Shown here piece by piece: positions 1-5,424 of a DNA stretch of 9,330 bases (positions within the stretch are counted from its first letter, which is position 1; each line of letters opens with the position of its first letter). Where the stretch lies: the NCBI GenBank assembly GCA_014378155.1, contig JACMOF010000178.1:1-9330 (forward strand). Reading direction: 5' to 3'. This DNA comes from Caulobacter sp. Lineage in GTDB: Bacteria > Pseudomonadota > Alphaproteobacteria > Caulobacterales > Caulobacteraceae. The translations under genes were made by a program, and so were the position numbers. The notes beneath the pieces are model-generated. The model was not told where the DNA came from. It saw only the letters and a list, made by a program, of their open reading frames with translations, and made no database searches.

Positions 1-554
1 AGGGGTAGAACCCGTCGATGATGGTTTGCGGGGTGGGTTTGACGCCATTGATGGAAGCGGCCTTCAGTTGCCGCTTGTGCTCGTCAAGGAACGAATAGCC
101 CCCCCCCAGCGTGCCGGGGATCTTTTCGATCAGGCCGACGATATCCTCGTCGTTCTCGCCGGCGTCGACCCAGCCGCCGTCCGACAGCAGGCGACTTGTC
201 GTCGGTGGCGACCACGATGCCGTCCAGGCCGATCTTCAGTTCGACGATGCCTTTCACCCCGGCCGCCTGACAGACGGCGAACTCGGCTTTGGTCATCGGG
301 CGCGAGGCGCTGGCGATGTCAGGGAATTTGTCGCCGGTCCCGGCGCAAAAGCGCTAGAAGCCGCCGCCGGCGCCCAGGCTCTCGATGCGCGGCGGCTTCT
401 TGCCGGTCTTCTTGTGGAAGGCTTCTGCCACGGTGATGGAGAGCGGATAGACGGTCGAGGATCCCACCGCCCAAACCGTGTCCCGGACGGCCTAGGCGGT
501 CGAGGCGCCGATCAGAAGGGCTGCGGCGGCGGCGACGCCTAGCAAGATTTTCAT
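1..554 (-). pseudogene. pstS: Decayed PstS-like phosphate-binding protein, partial at window edge
   Basis: This is the remnant of a periplasmic phosphate/oxyanion-binding protein of the PstS family, the substrate-capturing subunit of a phosphate ABC importer. The ATG at 554 opens a signal-peptide-like stretch (MKILLGVAAAAALL). PstS hallmarks follow: VGSSTVYPLS, then GAGGGF, then FPDIASASRPM, then IVELKIGLDGIVVATDDK. Codon 21 (492-494) and codon 67 (354-356) are both TAG. Near position 195 the frame changes and PstS C-terminal sequence resumes (DGGWVDAGENDEDIV, then YSFLDEHKRQLKAASINGV), running off the window at 1. The roughly 90 residues that normally lie between these blocks are missing, so the lesion is an out-of-frame internal deletion. 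It lies 38 nt behind the glutaredoxin-type arsC on the same strand, so it was probably the last gene of the ars operon. PstS-like genes do occur in arsenic islands. The family is clear and the non-functional state is well supported. Whether it bound phosphate or arsenate cannot be told. Confidence 0.88.
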
Positions 555-592
555 CGGGATGTTCCTGATCAGTCTTGGGGGTTGGCGGTCAG

Positions 593-1000
593 CTAAACGA
601 CTTCACCGTCTTCCTTGGTGAAGCTGTCGGGCTTGCGATCGAGCAGATCGAAGACGACTTCGGACGGCCGACACAGCTTCACGCCCTTGGACGTGACCAC
701 CAGCGGGCGATTAACGAGAACTGGCGTTGTGACCATGGCGTCGAGGATCGCATCCTCGCTGACGCCGTCCCCCAGCAGGCCAAGTTCGGCGGCTGGCGTG
801 CCCTTTTCGCGCATCAACTGGCGGAAGGTCAGGCCGGCTTCGCCGGCCAGTTCGCGCAGTTGATCGTGGGTCCAGCCGGCTTGCAGATATTCTACGATCT
901 TGGGCTCGTAGCCGGCGGAGCGGACCATCTCGACGACGTTGCGAGACGTACCACAAGCGGGATTGTGAAAGATCACCACAGGAAAGTCAGCGTCGCTCAT
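593..1000 (-). CDS. arsC: Arsenate reductase, glutaredoxin-dependent (ArsC, R773 type)
   Basis: This 135-residue cytoplasmic enzyme reduces arsenate to arsenite using glutathione and glutaredoxin. The active-site motif HNPACGTSRN places the catalytic cysteine at C16. The three arginines that bind the oxyanion in the plasmid R773 enzyme are matched by R60 (in LTFRQLMREKG), R98 (in VNRPLVV) and R111 (in LCRPSE). Length is normal for the family (about 115-140 residues). The ATG lies 3 nt after the acr3 stop, so the two genes are almost certainly co-transcribed and translationally linked. The stop is TAG. It is the second arsenate reductase of the operon and is unrelated in fold to the upstream LMW-phosphatase-type enzyme. 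No lesion is visible. YffB/Spx-like relatives share the fold, but the cysteine motif, the arginine triad and the operon all favour ArsC. Confidence 0.93.
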   Translation of the reverse strand: MSDADFPVVIFHNPACGTSRNVVEMVRSAGYEPKIVEYLQAGWTHDQLRELAGEAGLTFRQLMREKGTPAAELGLLGDGVSEDAILDAMVTTPVLVNRPLVVTSKGVKLCRPSEVVFDLLDRKPDSFTKEDGEVV

Positions 1001-1003
1001 GGG

Positions 1004-2083
1004 TCACCGGTGCGAAGAGGAAGAAAGGGGTTTACGGCCTAGCGAGAGCTTGCGAACTGCGGCGCCGCGCTCGTACCAAGGCTTGCTGGCGTTCACGATC
1101 GCGACGATTGACAGCATAACCGGGACCTCGATCAGCACCCCGACCACAGTGGCTAGCGCAGCCCCGGACTGGAAACCAAAGATCGAGATCGCGGCGGCTA
1201 CGGCCAGCTCGAAGAAGTTGCTGGCGCCGATCAGGGCCGACGGGCCCGCGACGCAGTGGGCTTCGCCAGTCAGGCGGTTGAGAATGTAGGCCAGGCCAGA
1301 GTTGAAATAGACCTGGATCAGGATCGGCACGGCAAGGATGGCGATGATTAGTGGCTGCTTGAGGATCTGGTCGCCCTGGAAGCCAAACAGCAGGACCAGC
1401 GTCGCCAGCAAGGCGATCATCGACAGCGGCTGCAGATTGGACATCAAGGCGTCCAGCGCGGCCTGACCGCCGGACGACAGCAGCGCCTTCCGGATCAATT
1501 GAGCGGCGATCACCGGCACGAGGATGTAGAGCCCGACCGACAGGGTCAGGGTCGACCACGGCACGGTGATGGCTGACAGGCCCAGGAGCAGGCCGACGAT
1601 GGGCGCGAAGGCCACGACCATGATGGTGTCATTGAGCGCCACCTGGCTGAGCGTGAAGTGGGGCTCGCCGTCGGTCAGATTGCTCCAGACGAACACCATG
1701 GCCGTGCAAGGAGCCGCCGCCAGCAGGATCAGGCCGGCCATATAGCTGTTGATCTGGTCGGCCGGGAGGTAGGGGCGGAAGACATGGGCGATGAACACCC
1801 AGCCCAGCGCCGCCATGCCGAACGGCTTGACCACCCAGTTGATAAACAGGGTCACGCCGATCCCGCGCCAGTGGTTCTTGACCTCGCCCAAGGCGGCGAA
1901 ATCGACCTTGATCAGCATGGGGATGATCATCAGCCAGATCAGGCCGGCCATCGGCAGGTTGACCTGGGCGACCTCAAGCGCGGCGATCCCGTGGAAGACC
2001 GGCGCGAAGAAGTGGCCAAGGGCGACGCCCACGATGATGCACAGCCCCACCCAAACGGTGAGGTAGCGTTCGAAAATAGACAT
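1004..2083 (-). CDS. acr3: Arsenite efflux permease of the Acr3 family
   Basis: This 359-residue inner-membrane carrier of the BART superfamily exports arsenite driven by the proton gradient. The sequence contains about ten hydrophobic segments. It includes the Acr3 signature around residues 117-133 (GLILLAAAPCTAMVFVW), with the conserved cysteine at C126, and a late segment GVLIEVPVM with the conserved acidic residue E319. In characterised Acr3 proteins an equivalent Cys/Glu pair is needed for transport. Other family landmarks are INWVVKPFGMA (about 81-91) and GEAHCVAGPSALIGASNFFELA (about 273-294). Length is typical for bacterial Acr3 (about 345-380). The ATG at 2083 lies 27 nt after the upstream arsC stop, and the stop is separated from the next arsC by 3 nt. 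It is called acr3 rather than arsB because the two efflux families are unrelated and this one matches Acr3. Confidence 0.95.
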   Translation of the reverse strand: MSIFERYLTVWVGLCIIVGVALGHFFAPVFHGIAALEVAQVNLPMAGLIWLMIIPMLIKVDFAALGEVKNHWRGIGVTLFINWVVKPFGMAALGWVFIAHVFRPYLPADQINSYMAGLILLAAAPCTAMVFVWSNLTDGEPHFTLSQVALNDTIMVVAFAPIVGLLLGLSAITVPWSTLTLSVGLYILVPVIAAQLIRKALLSSGGQAALDALMSNLQPLSMIALLATLVLLFGFQGDQILKQPLIIAILAVPILIQVYFNSGLAYILNRLTGEAHCVAGPSALIGASNFFELAVAAAISIFGFQSGAALATVVGVLIEVPVMLSIVAIVNASKPWYERGAAVRKLSLGRKPLSSSSHR

Positions 2084-2110
2084 GAAGCAGCCTTGGTCGG
2101 AGGAAGAGCG

Positions 2111-2647
2111 TTAGGCGGCAGGCTCGTCGGGCGCCCTGGACTTGCCGATTTCGTCGAGCCGCTTTTGCAGCGACATCTTGTCGATCGACGCCATCGGCAG
2201 CGCGCAGAACAGGGTGATGCGGCTGTTGAGTTGGCGATAGGCTTCAGCAAAGGCCAAGGCGATCTCAGCCTCGGTTCCGACGGCCGCTGACGGATCAGGA
2301 ATGCCCCAGTGGGCGCTCATCGGCTGGCCGGGCCAAATCGGGCAAACCTCCCCGGCGGCGTTGTCGCAAACGGTGAACACGAAATCGAGATCCGGCGCGT
2401 CGGGGTTGCCCGCCTTGGCGAACTCATCCCAGGCCTTGGAGCGCAGGGTGTCGGTTTTGTAGTTGAGGTGCTTGAGCAGGTTGATGGCGTAGGGATTGAT
2501 CGTGCCGCTGGGCATCGATCCGGCCGAATAGGCCTTGAAACGTCCAGCTCCGACCCGGTTCATGATCGACTCGGCCAGAACCGATCGCGCCGAATTGTGG
2601 GTGCAGAGAAACAGGACGTGCTTCACGTCAGCTTGGGTGGCGGTCAT
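2111..2647 (-). CDS. arsC: Arsenate reductase, low-molecular-weight phosphatase type
   Basis: This 178-residue cytoplasmic arsenate reductase has the LMW protein tyrosine phosphatase fold. The P-loop C-X5-R is CTHNSAR, with nucleophile C15 and R21, followed by SVLAES as in this family. Redox cysteines C94 and C102 (FTVCDNAAGEVCPIWPG) would form the disulfide relay. WGIPDPS supplies the general-acid aspartate D118. The open frame extends upstream to 2722. The start at 2647 is chosen because it forms an ATGA overlap with the arsR stop and puts the P-loop at the usual distance from the N-terminus. The C-terminal tail after about residue 150 is typical of the roughly 170-residue alphaproteobacterial forms. 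Whether it uses thioredoxin or glutaredoxin cannot be decided from sequence. It is intact. Confidence 0.93.
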   Translation of the reverse strand: MTATQADVKHVLFLCTHNSARSVLAESIMNRVGAGRFKAYSAGSMPSGTINPYAINLLKHLNYKTDTLRSKAWDEFAKAGNPDAPDLDFVFTVCDNAAGEVCPIWPGQPMSAHWGIPDPSAAVGTEAEIALAFAEAYRQLNSRITLFCALPMASIDKMSLQKRLDEIGKSRAPDEPAA

Positions 2648-3015
2648 GCTGTCTCCAATTCGACAAGGCAGGTCCCATCGCACTCGGCGGCCCGGGCGAC
2701 GATTTCGTTCAGGGGCGCGCAAATCTCGGGATTGCCGCCGCAGCAGTCTTCCATCAGGAAGCCCAGCAGGCCGGTCATCGCGCCGTAGGCGGCCGAATAG
2801 ATGATCGAGCGGCCATCGCGGCGAGACACGATCAGTCCGGCATGGCTCAGAACATTGAGGTTGGCCGACAGGGAGTTGGGGATCATCGAAAGCTGGCGCG
2901 CGATCTCGCCGGCCGAAACGCCCAGGTCACCAGCCTTGACGAGCAGACGGAAGATCGCCAACCGGCCTTCGTGGCCGAGTGCGGAGAGACTTGCGACGGC
3001 GACTTTAGATTCCAT
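2644..3015 (-). CDS. arsR: ArsR/SmtB-family arsenite-responsive repressor
   Basis: This 123-residue winged-helix repressor should bind DNA as a dimer and release it when As(III) is bound. The recognition region is roughly residues 33-57 (GVSAGEIARQL, then NSLSANLNVLSHAGL), followed by the wing SRRDGRSIIYS. The metalloid site is not the classical CxC in the recognition helix. Instead cysteines cluster in the C-terminal part at C91, C92 and C99 (EDCCGGNPEIC), with two more at C112 and C116. This resembles the separately evolved C-terminal As(III) site of the Acidithiobacillus ferrooxidans-type ArsR. The stop overlaps the next arsC start (ATGA). No Shine-Dalgarno sequence precedes the ATG at 3015, and a promoter candidate places transcription start at about the ATG, so the message may be leaderless. 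It is divergent from arsH. Confidence 0.93.
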   Translation of the reverse strand: MESKVAVASLSALGHEGRLAIFRLLVKAGDLGVSAGEIARQLSMIPNSLSANLNVLSHAGLIVSRRDGRSIIYSAAYGAMTGLLGFLMEDCCGGNPEICAPLNEIVARAAECDGTCLVELETA

Positions 3016-3050
3016 ATTTCTAATTTAATGGAAACGTGTGACGAAGCCAA
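3010..3050 (-). promoter_or_regulatory. arsR promoter and candidate ArsR operator
   Basis: Seen directly: on the minus strand TTGGCT (3050-3045), a 17-nt spacer and TAAATT (3027-3022) form a sigma-70-like -35/-10 pair. The -10 ends 6 nt before the arsR ATG. An inverted repeat TTCCAT-N12-ATGGAA (arms 3010-3015 and 3028-3033) spans the -10 element and the arsR start codon. Inference: ArsR binds this repeat and represses its own operon, and possibly the divergent arsH too, since only 59 nt separate the two ATGs. Confidence 0.5.
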
Positions 3051-3074
3051 GACAGTTCGAGGAATTTGGAAATC

Positions 3075-3818
3075 ATGACCGACCTGCCCGCGCTCCAGTC
3101 GCAATTTCTCACCGCGCCAACGCAGGGCCAGCTTGAGCCAAAGGCGCCCGCGGCTCATGCGCCTCGGATCCTGCTGCTCTATGGGTCACTCCGCGAACGC
3201 TCGTTCAGCCGGCTGCTGGTCGAGGAGGCGGCGCGCATTCTGCAACTGCTGGGGTGCGAGACCAGGATCTTCGATCCGCGCGACCTGCCGCTCCCCGACG
3301 CGACGGGTCCGGACCATCCCAAGGTCCAGGAGCTTCGGGCGCTGTCGCTATGGTCCGAGGGCCAGGTCTGGTGCAGCCCGGAACGCCACGGCGCCATCAG
3401 CGGGATCATGAAAGCCCAGATCGATTGGATCCCGCTGGAGATCGGCAGCGTGAGGCCGACCCAGGGCCGCACCCTGGCCGTCATGCAAGTCAGCGGGGGC
3501 TCACAGTCGTTCAACGCGGTCAACACCCTGCGCCTGCTGGGTCGCTGGATGCGGATGATCACCATCCCCAACCAGTCGTCGGTCGCGATGGCCTACAAGG
3601 AATTCGACGATAACGACCGCATGAAGCCTTCCGCCTATTACGATCGCGTCGTCGACGTGATGGAGGAGCTGGTGAAATTCACGCTGCTGACCCGAGACCG
3701 TGCCGACTACCTGGTTGATCGCTACAGCGAACGCAAAGCCAGCAGCCGGATCAGCCTAGAAACGACGCCCCGTCATTCCCATTCAATCATCAACGGTTCA
3801 GCCAAGCGCCTATTTTGA
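3075..3818 (+). CDS. arsH: ArsH NADPH-dependent FMN reductase / organoarsenical oxidase
   Basis: This 247-residue cytoplasmic flavodoxin-fold enzyme belongs to the ArsH family, whose characterised members use FMN and NADPH and oxidise trivalent methyl- and aryl-arsenicals to less toxic pentavalent forms. The FMN phosphate-binding motif is [12 protein letters not shown] (residues 34-45). Further ArsH landmarks are [20 protein letters not shown] (101-120), [12 protein letters not shown] (139-150), the [15 protein letters not shown] segment (164-178) and [17 protein letters not shown] (205-221). A TTG in frame at 3066 is possible. The ATG at 3075 is preferred because GGA lies 5 nt upstream of it. 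It is divergent from the arsR operon and probably shares its control region. The last 26 residues (222-247) do not look like the usual ArsH tail and run into A+T-rich DNA, so the 3' end may have been replaced by a rearrangement. Confidence 0.94.
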   Translation: MTDLPALQSQFLTAPTQGQLEPKAPAAHAPRILLLYGSLRERSFSRLLVEEAARILQLLGCETRIFDPRDLPLPDATGPDHPKVQELRALSLWSEGQVWCSPERHGAISGIMKAQIDWIPLEIGSVRPTQGRTLAVMQVSGGSQSFNAVNTLRLLGRWMRMITIPNQSSVAMAYKEFDDNDRMKPSAYYDRVVDVMEELVKFTLLTRDRADYLVDRYSERKASSRISLETTPRHSHSIINGSAKRLF

Positions 3819-4056
3819 CCCACTTTTCCTACTGTACGTTTCGCTAAACGCCGTCACCGATTACGTCATTTTGGATCGCGCTAAACCATTGTTTTTAATT
3901 AGCCTTTTTGACATCAAATTCGCGTTATAGTCGCCCAAATTTGCTGACTTTCGCATCTTTTTTCGGACGCCCATTACGACGGCTTCAATCGATAATTGGC
4001 GCTCTTCCACATGATGGCCGGCGAACCGGGGTAAAGCCAGACTCAAGCAGCGAACA
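3819..4056. other. A+T-rich non-coding stretch between arsH and dinB
   Basis: This stretch is conspicuously richer in A and T than its surroundings, with runs such as TTTTTAATTAGCC and CATCTTTTTTC. I see no protein with recognisable homology in it. It contains a short hairpin, CGTTT-CGCT-AAACG (3837-3850), and a weak inverted pair GCTAA/TTAGC (3880-3903) followed by five Ts. Neither is strong enough to call a terminator. The 61-codon minus-strand frame at 3861-4046 is unrecognised. The composition break begins inside the 3' end of arsH, near 3765, so this may be foreign or mobile-element-derived DNA. No element end could be identified. Confidence 0.45.
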
Positions 4057-4071
4057 GTTCCTGTTCCGTTC
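4057..4071 (+). promoter_or_regulatory. LexA (SOS) operator upstream of dinB
   Basis: The sequence GTTC-CTGTTCC-GTTC is an exact match to the direct-repeat LexA box GTTC-N7-GTTC known from Alphaproteobacteria. It ends 25 nt before the dinB ATG. dinB is a classic SOS gene, so position and target agree. No confident -35/-10 pair was found beside it. Confidence 0.85.
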
Positions 4072-4096
4072 TAGCTCTGCTAGGGTCGGAGTCGTC

Positions 4097-5173
4097 ATGA
4101 CCAAGTTCCCGCGCAAGATCATCCATATCGACATGGACGCGTTCTATGCGTCGGTGGAACAGCGCGACGATCCCAGCCTGAAGGGCCGCCCGCTTGCCGT
4201 TGGCCATGGAGCGCGACGCGGAGTGGTGGCGGCCGCTAGCTACGAGGCGCGCCAATTTGGGGTGCGTTCGGCCATGCCCTCGACCACGGCGCTGCGCCAG
4301 TGTCCGCAGCTGGTGTTCGTGCCGCCCAGGTTCGAGGTCTACAAGGCCGTGTCGCGCCAGATCCACGAGATCTTCGCCGATTATGCCGACCTGATCGAAC
4401 CGCTATCGCTGGACGAAGCCTATCTGGACGTCACCGCCAATCGCGCGGGCCTGGCCACCGCCACAGACACGGCAAAGGAAATCCGCGCCCGCATCCTGGA
4501 GGCCACGGGCCTGACGGCCTCGGCGGGGATTTCTTACAACAAATTCCTGGCCAAGCTGGCCTCCGACCAGCGAAAACCCAACGGCCAGTTCGTGGTCGCG
4601 CCGGGCAAGGGCGAAGCCTTTGTCCAGACCCTGCCGATCGGCCGCTTTTACGGCGTCGGCGCGGTGACCGAGGCCAAGATGAAGCGTCTGGGTATCCACA
4701 CCGGCGAGGACCTGCACCGCCAGTCGCTGACCTTCCTGCAGCAGCATTTCGGTAAGTCTGGGCCTTGGTACCACGCCATAGCGCGCGGCGAGGACCATCG
4801 CCCGGTCAATGGCGAGCGAGTGCGCAAGTCATCGGGCTCGGAGACCACCTTCGAGACCGACCTGACCGACCCGGCCGCCATCGAGGCGGAGGTCCTGGCC
4901 TTGGCCGACAAGGTCTGGGGCTGGTGCGAGACCGCCCAGGCGTTTGGCCGCACGGTGACGGTGAAGATCAAGTTCGCCGATTTCCAGCAGGCGACCCCCA
5001 GCCGCTCGGCCCCCGGCCCGGTGTCGCACCGCGAGCACCTGCGCCGCCTGGGCCGCGACCTGATCGGCTCGGTCCTGCCCTCGCCCAAGGGCGTCCGCCT
5101 GGTCGGGGTGACGGTGTCCAATTTCCAAGCCGCGCCGGCCGAGCGCCTGCCCCAACCGGCGCTGATCGGCTAG
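4097..5173 (+). CDS. dinB: DNA polymerase IV (Y-family translesion polymerase)
   Basis: This 358-residue Y-family polymerase extends mispaired primers and bypasses lesions with low fidelity. The palm motif IIHIDMDAFYASVE (8-21) carries the first metal-binding aspartate D12, with the steric-gate position at Y17. The second catalytic motif SLDEAYLDV (104-112) provides D106 and E107. ASAGISYNKFLAKLASD (141-157) is the conserved palm/thumb segment, and the little-finger domain covers about 240-345. Length is close to the E. coli enzyme (351). The C-terminal QPALIG may be a degenerate beta-clamp-binding motif. The open frame reaches back to 3908. ATG 4097 is chosen because GGAG sits 5 nt upstream and the palm motif then lies at the usual distance from the start. 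The stop is TAG. A LexA box at 4057-4071 predicts damage induction. It is intact and oriented against the trb module. Confidence 0.96.
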   Translation: MTKFPRKIIHIDMDAFYASVEQRDDPSLKGRPLAVGHGARRGVVAAASYEARQFGVRSAMPSTTALRQCPQLVFVPPRFEVYKAVSRQIHEIFADYADLIEPLSLDEAYLDVTANRAGLATATDTAKEIRARILEATGLTASAGISYNKFLAKLASDQRKPNGQFVVAPGKGEAFVQTLPIGRFYGVGAVTEAKMKRLGIHTGEDLHRQSLTFLQQHFGKSGPWYHAIARGEDHRPVNGERVRKSSGSETTFETDLTDPAAIEAEVLALADKVWGWCETAQAFGRTVTVKIKFADFQQATPSRSAPGPVSHREHLRRLGRDLIGSVLPSPKGVRLVGVTVSNFQAAPAERLPQPALIG

Positions 5174-5205
5174 CGCGCCGTTCCGCCCTGCTCTAGGTTC
5201 TCTTC

Positions 5206-5331
5206 ATGCCCCCTCGCCTTCGCCCCACCGCCCGCCTGCTGACCCCCGCCGGTTGGGCCAGCCTGCTCGCCGTGGCGCTGATCGTCGGCGCGGCCGCCTG
5301 GGCGCTGGTGGTCGTCCTGCCCGGCGCCTAG
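5206..5331 (+). CDS. Small hypothetical single-pass membrane protein (41 aa)
   Basis: This short frame begins with ATG 32 nt after the dinB stop and ends at TAG. It encodes a basic N-terminus (MPPRLRPTARLL) followed by one long hydrophobic segment, about residues 16-40 (start AGWASLLAVALIV). The charge pattern predicts an N-in, single membrane helix. Only a weak AGG lies upstream of the ATG as a ribosome site. Being on the same strand just behind dinB, it could be co-transcribed under LexA control. I do not recognise a family. Small SOS-induced membrane proteins that block division (for example SidA of Caulobacter) have this general form, but no sequence relation is claimed. It may also be a chance frame in high-GC DNA. 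Confidence 0.4.
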   Translation: MPPRLRPTARLLTPAGWASLLAVALIVGAAAWALVVVLPGA

Positions 5332-5367
5332 CGCGACCAGAAAACATGGACCTCGTCGTGGGCGACC

Positions 5368-5424
5368 GGCCAGGGCCGGGCCGGCCAGAAGCGCCGCCGC
5401 CAGACGGCGTCGGGTCAGGGTCAT
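5368..5424 (-). pseudogene. trbJ: Truncated trbJ start (signal peptide only)
   Basis: An ATG at 5424 overlaps the trbE stop in an ATGA arrangement, exactly where trbJ begins in trb operons of this type. It opens a signal-peptide-like sequence, MTLTRRRLAAALLAGPALA. After about codon 19 the expected mature TrbJ sequence, a coiled-coil-rich periplasmic protein starting around an FDPxNYAQN-like motif, is absent. The frame instead continues antisense to the small ORF and the dinB 3' end until about 5170. A neighbouring frame reads VAHDEVHVF, which may be a further scrap of TrbJ. The conjugation operon therefore breaks off here. The trbJ identity rests mainly on position and signal-peptide style. 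Confidence 0.55.

Noticed and set aside
101..109. Run of nine Cs as the cause of the pstS frameshift
   Set aside because: The PstS frame after the deletion (from about 193 downwards) reads straight through this run into conserved C-terminal sequence, so the frame change is at about 195 and not at the C run.
2647..2722. Upstream start for the phosphatase-type arsC giving 203 residues
   Set aside because: The extra 25 residues lie inside arsR and are not family-like. The ATGA overlap start at 2647 is the usual arrangement.
3880..3909. GCTAA/TTAGC inverted pair followed by five Ts as an arsH terminator
   Set aside because: The stem is only 5 bp, A+T-rich and has a 14-nt loop, so it is too weak to call.
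3861..4046. 61-codon minus-strand frame in the A+T-rich gap
   Set aside because: No recognised family, no ribosome-binding site of note, and it lies in DNA of odd composition. It is kept only as part of the gap description.
3908..4096. Upstream extension of dinB by 63 codons to a TTG
   Set aside because: The extension has no polymerase homology, contains the LexA operator, and the ATG at 4097 has a good Shine-Dalgarno sequence.
5366..5390. GC-rich palindromic sequence (CCGGCC/GGCCGG) as a convergent terminator between the dinB side and the trb side
   Set aside because: It has no T-tract and lies in the trbJ signal-peptide coding sequence, where alanine/glycine codons make such palindromes by chance.
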